DNA from: Microbacterium sp.
Lineage (GTDB): Bacteria > Actinomycetota > Actinomycetes > Actinomycetales > Microbacteriaceae
DNA length: 5,283 bases
Direction: 5' to 3'
NCBI GenBank assembly: GCA_029267645.1
Contig: JAJUIM010000154.1
Coordinates: 1-5,283 of the forward strand
In this document: piece after piece, positions 1-5,074 of the stretch
Layout: each line of letters begins with the position of its first letter
Numbering within the stretch: position 1 is the first letter of the stretch
Notes under the pieces: model-generated
Told to the model about the DNA's origin: nothing
The model's database searches: none
The model's input: the letters and a program-made list of their open reading frames with translations, nothing else
Program-made: the position numbers and the translations under genes

Positions 1-7
1 CAGCCAG

Positions 8-325
8 ATGACCGAGATGCTCAAGGGCACGCTCGAGGGCATCGTGCTCGCGATCCTCGCGAAGAAGCCCGCCTATGGGTACGAGATCACGGCGCAGCTG
101 CGCGATCTCGGCTTCAGCGCAATCGTCGAGGGCACCGTGTATGCACTGCTCGTGCGCATCGAGCAGCGGGGCTTCGTCGACGTCGAGAAGGTGCCGTCGG
201 AGAAGGGTCCGCCCCGCAGGGTGTTCACCCTCAACCCGAAGGGCCGCGATCAGCTCGCCGAGTTCTGGAAGACGTGGAGCTTCCTCCAGGACCGCATCGA
301 ACAGCTTCGCGAAGGAGACAGGTGA
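8..325 (+). CDS. PadR family transcriptional regulator (winged helix)
   Basis: This is a small DNA-binding repressor of the PadR family, 105 residues from the first ATG in the window. Residues 4-80 form the N-terminal PadR winged helix. The opening helix reads MLKGTLEGIVLAIL, followed by the family's YGYEI motif (residues 23-27), the recognition-helix region EGTVYALLVRIEQRG and a wing around PSEKGPPRRVF. A short C-terminal helix containing FWKTWSFLQDRIEQL would serve for dimerisation; there is no long Vir_act_alpha_C domain, so it belongs to the short PadR subgroup. The frame stays open to the window edge (codons for Ser-Gln precede the ATG), and relatives often have a few more residues there, so the true start may lie upstream. 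PadR proteins usually repress a neighbouring gene and themselves; here the immediate partner is the DUF1048-like gene 2 bp downstream. The ligand is unknown. Confidence 0.9.
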   Translation: MTEMLKGTLEGIVLAILAKKPAYGYEITAQLRDLGFSAIVEGTVYALLVRIEQRGFVDVEKVPSEKGPPRRVFTLNPKGRDQLAEFWKTWSFLQDRIEQLREGDR

Positions 326-327
326 CC

Positions 328-483
328 ATGGCAGCGAAGTGGATCGAGACGATCACGGGATCGCTCGAGCAGAAGAAGCAGTACCGGCAGTACAAGGCGC
401 GCGTCGAGGCCATGCCGGCCCCGTACGCGGACGTCGCGAAGGCGGTCGCCGAGGCGACGGGCGGTGAGGGCGTGAGCCGCTGA
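328..483 (+). CDS. Short DUF1048-like protein, PadR partner (truncated)
   Basis: A 51-residue protein whose first 40 or so residues resemble the N-terminus of the DUF1048 family (PF06304), notably KWIETITGSLEQKKQYRQYK followed by ARVEAMPAPY. From memory, DUF1048 proteins are usually around 100-120 residues and often lie next to PadR-type regulators; their biochemical role is unknown. The middle and C-terminal helices normally following this segment are missing. The protein ends in AEATGGEGVSR and I see no continuation in the other two forward frames downstream. The ATG at 328 is chosen because GAAGGAGA (311-318) sits at suitable distance and it starts 2 bp after the PadR stop; an earlier in-frame start at 274 would overlap padR by about 50 bp. 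It is probably co-transcribed with padR. It could be a shortened working form or the remains of an internal deletion. Confidence 0.72.
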   Translation: MAAKWIETITGSLEQKKQYRQYKARVEAMPAPYADVAKAVAEATGGEGVSR

Positions 484-507
484 CGGTTGGCGATCACTCC
501 TCGACGA

Positions 508-530
508 GCCGGGCGGTCGGCGCGTCCGGC
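508..530 (+). terminator. Candidate stem-loop after the padR/DUF1048 pair
   Basis: GCCGGGCG (508-515) can pair with CGTCCGGC (523-530) over 8 bp, including one G-U pair, around the 7-base loop GTCGGCG. It lies 25 bp after the DUF1048 stop codon. There is no T-tract after it, so it is at best a GC-rich actinobacterial-type terminator. Such stems also arise by chance in DNA this rich in G+C. Confidence 0.25.
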
Positions 531-584
531 CGGTTCCAGCGGAAGAACACCAGGTGCCAGACGCCCGGCCGTTTGCGAGATGGA

Positions 585-613
585 TCGACGAGCCCATCCG
601 CCCCTCATAGACT
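585..613 (+). promoter_or_regulatory. Candidate promoter for the LLM oxidoreductase gene
   Basis: TCGACG (585-590) matches the -35 consensus TTGACA at 4 of 6 positions, and TAGACT (608-613) matches TATAAT at 4 of 6, with a 17-bp spacer. Transcription would begin near 620, giving a leader of about 27 bases that includes the Shine-Dalgarno GAGGAGG (636-642) in front of the ATG at 647. It lies in the only gap upstream of this gene. No operator-like repeat is obvious. Confidence 0.4.
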
Positions 614-646
614 CGCGGGGAGGGCAGCCGCGACCGAGGAGGAACG

Positions 647-1615
647 ATGCGCATCTCGCTCCTCGATCGGTCCCGCACGCGGGCGGGGCAGCCTGACGCC
701 GAGGCGGTCGCGACGACGATCGCGCGGGCCGTCGCGGCCGATGGGCTGGGGATTCACCGGTTCTGGACCGCCGAGCATCACGCGGTGCCCGGCATCGCGA
801 GCGCGTCGCCGGCCGTGCTGCTCGCCGCGATCGGGGCGCGCACGTCGCGGATCCGCATCGGCACGGGCGGCATCATGGTGCCGAACCACCGGCCACTCGC
901 GATCGCGGAGCAGGCGCTGCTCCTCGAGGCGATGCACCCGGGGCGCGTCGACCTGGGGCTCGGCGGATCGCTCGGGTTCACGGCGCCGATCCGCCGCGCG
1001 CTCGGCCGCACGGAGCTCGGCGAGGGCGAATATGCGGCCGAGGTCGAGGAGGTGCGCGAGTATCTGACGGGCCGCGGCGCCGTCACGGCCCGCCCGCGCG
1101 TGGATCCGCCGCCTATGTTCCTGCTCGCGATCCGCGACGGCCTGTCGCTCGCCGCCGAGTTCGGGCTGCCGGCGGTTGTCGGCGGATCGCTGCTGCGCGA
1201 CCGCGCGGCGATCGACCGGTACCGGCAGGAGTTCCGGCCGAGCGAGCAGTGGCCCGAGCCGCAGATCATCGCGAGCGTCGAGGTGTCGATCGCCGAGACG
1301 GCCAACGAGGCGCGCGAGCTGCTGCTGCCCGAGGCGTGGGCGTTCGCCGATTCGCGCGACGTGGGCGAGTTCCGCGCACTGCAGCCGGTCGACAAAGCGC
1401 GGCGCCTGCTGGGCGCCGTGACGAACCCGAAGAAGGCGCGATCGATCGAGGGATGGATCCGCTCCGCCGTCGCCGGGACGACCGACGAGGTCGCGGGCGA
1501 GCTCGCGCGGATCGCCGAGGCGACTGGCGCGGAGGAGATCCTCGCGACGGTCTCGACGTACGATCCCGAGGTCGTGCTGCGCACCGACGCGGCGCTGGCG
1601 CGTATGCAGGGGTGA
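647..1615 (+). CDS. LLM class flavin-dependent oxidoreductase (luciferase-like, MsnO8 type)
   Basis: A 322-residue member of the bacterial luciferase-like monooxygenase superfamily (PF00296), a TIM-barrel fold using reduced FMN (or F420 in some branches) to oxidise small organic molecules. Visible motifs are FWTAEHHAVPGIASASPAVL (residues 39-58), the SRIRIGTGGIMVPNHRPL segment (67-84) lining the flavin site, EAMHPGRVDLGLGGS (94-108), and GFTAPIRRALGR (110-121). The pattern AEHH...GIASASPAV...GTGGIMVPNH is typical of the single-component MsnO8/YhbW-like group. Length is close to the usual 320-350, so the gene looks complete. AGGAGG at 637-642, 4 bp before the ATG, fixes the start. The cytoplasmic substrate cannot be read from sequence, and no dedicated flavin reductase lies next to it. 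Neighbours appear functionally unrelated; it looks monocistronic. Assignment to the family is firm, the subgroup less so. Confidence 0.9.
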   Translation: MRISLLDRSRTRAGQPDAEAVATTIARAVAADGLGIHRFWTAEHHAVPGIASASPAVLLAAIGARTSRIRIGTGGIMVPNHRPLAIAEQALLLEAMHPGRVDLGLGGSLGFTAPIRRALGRTELGEGEYAAEVEEVREYLTGRGAVTARPRVDPPPMFLLAIRDGLSLAAEFGLPAVVGGSLLRDRAAIDRYRQEFRPSEQWPEPQIIASVEVSIAETANEARELLLPEAWAFADSRDVGEFRALQPVDKARRLLGAVTNPKKARSIEGWIRSAVAGTTDEVAGELARIAEATGAEEILATVSTYDPEVVLRTDAALARMQG

Positions 1616-1641
1616 GGCGGGGCGCGGGGAACCGCTACGAT
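1612..1641 (+). promoter_or_regulatory. Weak candidate promoter of the ABC operon
   Basis: TACGAT (1636-1641) is a reasonable -10 element (4 of 6 against TATAAT, with the key TA...T positions kept). The bases 17-18 bp upstream (around 1612-1618, GTGAGGC) match the -35 consensus poorly. Transcription would start near 1648 and leave about 33 bases before the ATG at 1681. The gap is too short for a T-box, and no tandem Trp codons or leader peptide were seen. Confidence 0.35.
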
Positions 1642-1658
1642 CAGGACAACCCCGCCCC
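1619..1658 (+). other. GC-rich inverted repeat between the LLM gene and the ABC operon
   Basis: GGGGCGCGGGG (1619-1629) can pair with CCCCGCCCC (1650-1658) over about 9 bp if one C is bulged, with a loop of about 20 bases. It begins 4 bp after the LLM stop codon and has no T-tract after it. It could weakly terminate read-through from the oxidoreductase gene. Its loop contains the candidate -10 of the ABC operon, so a regulatory role is also possible. Chance is a real alternative in such G/C-rich DNA. Confidence 0.25.
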
Positions 1659-1680
1659 TCGCGTGCCACAAGGAAGTCAC

Positions 1681-2679
1681 ATGTCTCACCTCCGTCCGCG
1701 CCGTCTGGCCGTCGCCGGCGTCGCCGCCGCTGCGCTCGTCTCCCTTGCCGCCTGCTCGTCGTCGGACGGCGGATCGGCGGGTGAGGGAGGATCCGATCAG
1801 GCGAAGATCGGCGTGCTGCAGTTCGTGCAGCACCCCGCGCTCGACGCCGCGACCGAGGGCTTCAAGGAGGCCATCGCCGACGCGGGCATCGAGGCCGAAT
1901 ACGACGACCAGAACGCGCAGGGCGAGGTCGCGAACACCAACACGATCGCCACGACCTTCGCGTCGGGCGGAGACCTCGACCTCGTCTTCACGGTCGCGAC
2001 GCCCGCCGCGCAGGCCGCGGCGCAGTCGATCATGGACATCCCCGTGCTCTTCACGGCCGTGACCGACGCCGAGGAGGCGGGCCTCGTCTCGTCGAACGAC
2101 GCCCCGGGCGCCAACGTCACGGGCACGAGCGACCTCAACCCCGTCGCCGACCAGCTCGAGCTGCTGACCGAGATCGCGCCCGACGCCGAGTCGGTCGGCA
2201 TCGTCTACAGCTCGGGCGAGGTCAACTCCGAGGTGCAGGTCGAGCTCGCCAAGGAGGCGGCTGCCGACCTCGGCATCACGATCGAGGAGGCCACGGTCTC
2301 GAACTCGGCCGAGGTGCAGCAGGCGGCGCAGTCGCTCGGCGACGTCGACGCGATCTACGTGCCCACCGACAACACGGTCGTCTCGGGCATCGCCGCGCTC
2401 ATCCAGGTGGCCGAGCAGGCGCAGATCCCCGTCGTGAGCGGTGACGCGGGCCCCGTCGAGAACGGCGCGATCGCGACGATCGGCATCGACTACACGAAGC
2501 TCGGCTACCAGACGGGCGAGATGGCGGCGAAGATCCTGCAGGACGGCGCCGACCCGGCCGAGATGCCGGTCGAGACGTCGAACGAGGTCGAGCTCATCGT
2601 CAACCCGGCCGCTGCCGAGCGCATGGGCGTCGAGCTGCCCGCGTCGGTCACCGACCGCGCCGACCGCGTCATCGAGTAA
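1681..2679 (+). CDS. ABC transporter substrate-binding lipoprotein (ABC_sub_bind / COG2984 type)
   Basis: A 332-residue extracytoplasmic solute-binding protein for the adjacent permease and ATPase. Residues 1-25 form a lipoprotein signal: the basic start MSHLRPRR, a hydrophobic stretch and the lipobox SLAAC with Cys25 as the lipid-anchored residue. A Ser/Gly-rich linker follows (26-40). The binding domain begins at KIGVLQFVQHPALDAATEGF (42-61), a hallmark opening of the ABC_sub_bind family (PF04392). It continues through DLVFTVATPAAQAA, IPVLFTAVTDA, the VGIVYSSGEVNS hinge-region strand, DAIYVPTDNTVVSGI and IDYTKLGYQTGEMAAKIL. Firmicute relatives include TrpX of TrpXYZ, but related proteins are often annotated without a known ligand. 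AAGGAAG (1670-1676) 4 bp before the ATG sets the start; the frame is open further upstream inside the LLM gene, which would give no signal peptide. It is the first gene of the operon, with the permease 6 bp downstream. Confidence 0.93.
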   Translation: MSHLRPRRLAVAGVAAAALVSLAACSSSDGGSAGEGGSDQAKIGVLQFVQHPALDAATEGFKEAIADAGIEAEYDDQNAQGEVANTNTIATTFASGGDLDLVFTVATPAAQAAAQSIMDIPVLFTAVTDAEEAGLVSSNDAPGANVTGTSDLNPVADQLELLTEIAPDAESVGIVYSSGEVNSEVQVELAKEAAADLGITIEEATVSNSAEVQQAAQSLGDVDAIYVPTDNTVVSGIAALIQVAEQAQIPVVSGDAGPVENGAIATIGIDYTKLGYQTGEMAAKILQDGADPAEMPVETSNEVELIVNPAAAERMGVELPASVTDRADRVIE

Positions 2680-2685
2680 CCGCGC

Positions 2686-3612
2686 ATGATCGGAGCGGTC
2701 GAGCTCGGCCTGATCTACGGGGTCATGGCGCTGGGCGTCTACCTCACCTTCCGGGTCCTCAACTTCCCCGACCTCACGGTCGACGGCAGCTTCACGATGG
2801 GCGCCGCCGTCGCCGCGGCGATGATCACGAGCGGGCAGAACCCCGTGCTCGCGACGCTCGCGGGCGGCGCGGCCGGGCTCGTCGCCGGGCTCGTCACGGG
2901 TCTGCTGCACACGAAGGGCCGCATCGACGGCCTGCTGGCGGGGATCCTCACGATGATCGCGCTGTGGTCGGTGAATCTAAGGATCATGGGCGGCGCCAAC
3001 GTGCCGCTGCTGCGCGAGGAGACGATCGTGACGCCGCTGCGCGATGCGCAGCTGCTCGGGCGCACGTGGGTCCCCGTGCTCATCTTCTTCGTCGGCGTCT
3101 TCGTCCTGAAGCTGCTCGTCGACTGGTTCCTCTCGACCGACCTCGGCCTCGCGATCCAGGCAACCGGCAACAACAAGCAGATGATCGGCAGCCTCGGCGC
3201 GAACACCGACGGCACCACGATCCTCACGCTCGCGATCTCGAACGGCTTCGTCGGGCTGTGCGGCGCGCTCGTCGCGCAGTACCAGGGCTTCGCCGACATC
3301 AGCATGGGCATCGGCCTCATCCTCGTCGGCCTCGCCTCGGTCATCCTCGGCCAGGCCGTGCTCGGCCAGCGCTTCATCTTCCTCGCGAGCCTCGCGGTCG
3401 TGGTGGGCGCCGTGATCTACCGCATCATCATCTTCGCGGCGCTGCAGGTGGGCCTGAACCCGAACGACATGAAGGCCATCACGGCGGCGCTCGTCGTCGT
3501 CGCGCTCCTGCTGCCGCGGTGGGGCGTGCTCAAGCGCGTGCCCTCGTGGCGCGACATGCGGGGCGGGCGCGCGCCCCGCCGCGAACAGCCCGCGACGGCG
3601 GAGGTGGTGTGA
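2686..3612 (+). CDS. ABC transporter permease (COG4120 type, BPD_transp_2 family)
   Basis: A 308-residue integral membrane protein of the branched-chain-amino-acid/ribose type permease family (PF02653), forming the channel for the solute delivered by the upstream lipoprotein. The N-terminal motif NFPDLTVDGSFTMGAA (26-41) is characteristic of this COG4120 branch. Hydrophobic segments lie at roughly 2-22, 36-50, 53-74, 82-97, 127-148, 178-199, 206-226, 229-252 and 264-278, giving about 8-9 membrane spans. The cytoplasmic loop STDLGLAIQATGNNKQMIGS (150-169) is where the ATPase would dock. The basic C-terminus (RDMRGGRAPRRE) fits a cytoplasmic end. The ATG follows the lipoprotein stop by 6 bp without a clear Shine-Dalgarno, pointing to translational coupling. 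The protein appears complete and probably works as a homodimer, since no second permease gene is present. Confidence 0.93.
   Translation: MIGAVELGLIYGVMALGVYLTFRVLNFPDLTVDGSFTMGAAVAAAMITSGQNPVLATLAGGAAGLVAGLVTGLLHTKGRIDGLLAGILTMIALWSVNLRIMGGANVPLLREETIVTPLRDAQLLGRTWVPVLIFFVGVFVLKLLVDWFLSTDLGLAIQATGNNKQMIGSLGANTDGTTILTLAISNGFVGLCGALVAQYQGFADISMGIGLILVGLASVILGQAVLGQRFIFLASLAVVVGAVIYRIIIFAALQVGLNPNDMKAITAALVVVALLLPRWGVLKRVPSWRDMRGGRAPRREQPATAEVV
3600..3611 (+). promoter_or_regulatory. Shine-Dalgarno and GTG start of the ATPase gene
   Basis: GGAGG (3600-3604) lies 4 bp before a GTG at 3609, the same short spacing seen before the LLM and lipoprotein genes. The GTG overlaps the permease stop as GTGA (3609-3612). 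A TTG at 3615 in the same frame is the only close alternative and would shorten the protein by two residues. Confidence 0.7.
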
Positions 3613-4406
3613 CGTTGCTCGCAATCGACCGCGTCAGCAAGACGTTCTTCCCCGGATCCGTCAACGAGCGCCGCGCGCTCGTCGACCTCGACCTGCGCCT
3701 CGAGGAGCGCGACTTCGTCACGGTCATCGGATCGAACGGCGCCGGCAAGTCGACGCTGCTCAACGCGATCGCGGGGCGGATCCCCGTCGATCAGGGCACG
3801 ATCGACATCGACGGCACGACCGTCAACCGGCTGAGCGAGCACCGCCGCGCGAAGTTCGTGGGGCGCGTGTTCCAGGATCCGATGGCCGGCACGGCGCCCG
3901 ACCTCACGATCGAGCAGAACCTTTCGCTCGCGCTGCTGCGCGGCAAGCGCCGCGGGCTGCGCCTCGGGGTCACGAAGAAGCGCCGCGCGCGCTTCGTCGA
4001 GGAGCTGCAGTCGCTCGAGCTGGGCCTCGAGAACCGCCTCGGCACGAAGGTGGGTCTGCTGTCGGGCGGCCAGCGCCAGGCGCTGTCGCTGCTCATGGCG
4101 GGGTTCACGCATCCGCGGATCCTCCTGCTCGACGAGCACACGGCGGCGCTGGATCCGCAGCGCGCGGCGCTCGTGACCTCGCTCACGGCGCGCATCGTCG
4201 AACAGGGCGGCCTCACGACCCTCATGGTCACGCACAACATGCAGCAGGCGCTCGAGCTCGGCAACCGCCTGATCATGATGCACGAGGGACGCATCGTCTT
4301 CGAGGCCGACGAGCGCGCCAAGCGCGAGCTCACGGTCGAGGCCCTCATGGCGGAGTTCGGCAAGATCAAGGGCGCGAGCTTCGACGACAGGGCGATGCTG
4401 GGGTAG
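3609..4406 (+). CDS. ABC transporter ATP-binding protein (COG1101 type)
   Basis: A 265-residue ABC ATPase powering the importer encoded just upstream. All catalytic motifs are intact: Walker A GSNGAGKST (41-49), Q-loop with Gln89 in RVFQDP, signature LSGGQ (151-155), Walker B ILLLDE (171-176), D-loop ALD (180-182) and the switch histidine His209 in VTHN. The sequence LLLDEHTAALDP, with His where many importers have Pro (DEPT), is typical of the COG1101 branch that pairs with COG2984 and COG4120 proteins, supporting the TrpXYZ-like assignment. The start is GTG, overlapping the permease stop codon by 4 bp (GTGA), so translation is probably coupled. The protein should form a cytoplasmic homodimer on the permease pair. 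The gene ends 33 bp before the antitoxin ATG, with no GC-rich terminator between, so some read-through into the next genes is possible. Confidence 0.93.
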   Translation: MTLLAIDRVSKTFFPGSVNERRALVDLDLRLEERDFVTVIGSNGAGKSTLLNAIAGRIPVDQGTIDIDGTTVNRLSEHRRAKFVGRVFQDPMAGTAPDLTIEQNLSLALLRGKRRGLRLGVTKKRRARFVEELQSLELGLENRLGTKVGLLSGGQRQALSLLMAGFTHPRILLLDEHTAALDPQRAALVTSLTARIVEQGGLTTLMVTHNMQQALELGNRLIMMHEGRIVFEADERAKRELTVEALMAEFGKIKGASFDDRAMLG

Positions 4407-4409
4407 AGG

Positions 4410-4441
4410 ATGCATGCAATACGCATGTAGTATGCATGCAT
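4410..4441 (+). promoter_or_regulatory. vapBC operator: imperfect palindrome overlapping promoter and start codon
   Basis: ATGCATGCAATAC (4410-4422) and GTATGCATGCAT (4430-4441) are inverted copies that match at 12 positions once a single A is bulged from the left arm; a 7-base centre separates them. The right arm runs into the antitoxin ATG (4440). A second small perfect palindrome, CTGCA-T-TGCAG (4444-4454), follows inside the first codons. TAGTAT (4428-4433) could be the -10 box, placing the transcription start at about 4440. Type II antitoxins with an RHH fold bind such repeats, with their toxin, to repress their own operon. AT-rich sequence here stands out from the surrounding GC-rich DNA. 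Confidence 0.7.
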
Positions 4442-4670
4442 GACTGCATTGCAGATCCGTGATGTTCCCGATGACGTCCGTGATGCGCTCGCGGAACGAG
4501 CTCGTCAGAACGGCCAGAGCCTGAACGCCTACCTGCGGGGCGTCGTCGTTCGAGAGGTGAGTTTCCTGAAGAACGTTCGCCTCATCGATGAGATCCGTGA
4601 GTGGCCCGGTGAGGCGAGCTTCACGGCTTCAGACGTCAGCAACGTGCTCGACGAGTCGCGTAGAGGATGA
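4440..4670 (+). CDS. vapB: Type II antitoxin, FitA/VapB-like ribbon-helix-helix
   Basis: A 76-residue antitoxin for the PIN toxin encoded next to it. Residues 2-40 form a FitA-like ribbon-helix-helix DNA-binding domain: the beta strand TALQIRDVPDDV, helix RDALAERARQNG and the turn/helix SLNAYLRGVVVREV. The remaining tail, ending TASDVSNVLDESRRG, would wrap around the toxin and block its active site, as known for VapB proteins. The ATG at 4440 is supported by the family-typical opening and because an ATG in the same frame at 4425 is followed at once by TAG. No Shine-Dalgarno precedes it, suggesting a leaderless mRNA. The stop overlaps the toxin ATG (ATGA). Twenty-four of its 76 codons end in A or T, against 4 of the first 76 codons in the neighbouring ATPase gene, hinting at separate origin. 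Confidence 0.88.
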   Translation: MTALQIRDVPDDVRDALAERARQNGQSLNAYLRGVVVREVSFLKNVRLIDEIREWPGEASFTASDVSNVLDESRRG

Positions 4671-5074
4671 TCGTTCCCGACGCGTCGGCGACCGCGATGC
4701 TCTTTGCGCGCGGCGACCTTGATTCTCGTGCGCGAGAGGCGATCGACGTGTTGCGGGCGGATCCTGACTGGGCTGTTCCTGAGCACTGGCGCACGGAGGT
4801 GCTGTCAGTGATTCGCGGTCTCGTGCGCGGGGGCAAGCTCGGGCTCGCGCGTGCCGAGCGCTCGGTCGGCTGGTTGCAGGAAGTGACCGTGATCGTGGCG
4901 CCCACCGGGCCGCTGCTCGCCCGGATGTGGAGCCTGCGCGACAACCTCAGCGCCTACGATGCGGGCTACGTTGCCGTCGGTGAGGCCTACGACGCGACCC
5001 TCGTGACAGCCGATGCCCGAATCGCGCGCGCTGGCGTCGCGCGCTGCCCCGTGCGTGTGATCGCGCAGGGTTGA
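4667..5074 (+). CDS. vapC: VapC-family PIN-domain ribonuclease toxin
   Basis: A 135-residue single-domain PIN protein, the usual VapC length. The expected acidic metal-binding residues are all visible: Asp5 in VPDAS, Glu44 in HWRTEV, Asp98 in LSAYDAGYVAVGE and Asp116 in LVTADARIAR. VapC toxins are magnesium-dependent endoribonucleases, many cutting tRNA or rRNA and so halting translation; the RNA target here cannot be read from sequence. With the catalytic set intact and no frameshift, the toxin is probably active and held in check by the antitoxin just upstream. The genes overlap by 4 bp (ATGA at 4667-4670), so translation is coupled, which fits antitoxin-first production. About 26 of 135 codons end in A or T, intermediate between the antitoxin and the ABC genes. 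No terminator is clear downstream. Confidence 0.92.
   Translation: MIVPDASATAMLFARGDLDSRAREAIDVLRADPDWAVPEHWRTEVLSVIRGLVRGGKLGLARAERSVGWLQEVTVIVAPTGPLLARMWSLRDNLSAYDAGYVAVGEAYDATLVTADARIARAGVARCPVRVIAQG

Noticed and set aside
1249..1680. Upstream extension of the lipoprotein frame into the LLM gene
   Set aside because: The extension is Arg/Gly-rich, out of frame with the oxidoreductase gene, and would bury the lipoprotein signal peptide. The ATG at 1681 has its own Shine-Dalgarno.
778..2910. A 710-codon open frame on the minus strand
   Set aside because: It lies antisense to three well-supported genes, its product is dominated by Arg, Asp and Gly, and it has no recognisable domain. Such frames are expected opposite genes with very high G/C at third codon positions.
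2964..3608. Long upstream extension of the ATPase frame
   Set aside because: It runs inside the permease gene and translates to Arg/Ala/His-rich sequence with no family similarity. The GTG at 3609 with its Shine-Dalgarno explains the start.
4410..4441. Reading the ATGCATGC repeats as a recombination or mobile-element end
   Set aside because: There is only one inverted pair, no direct repeat partner elsewhere in the window and no transposase or integrase. Position over the antitoxin promoter fits an operator better.
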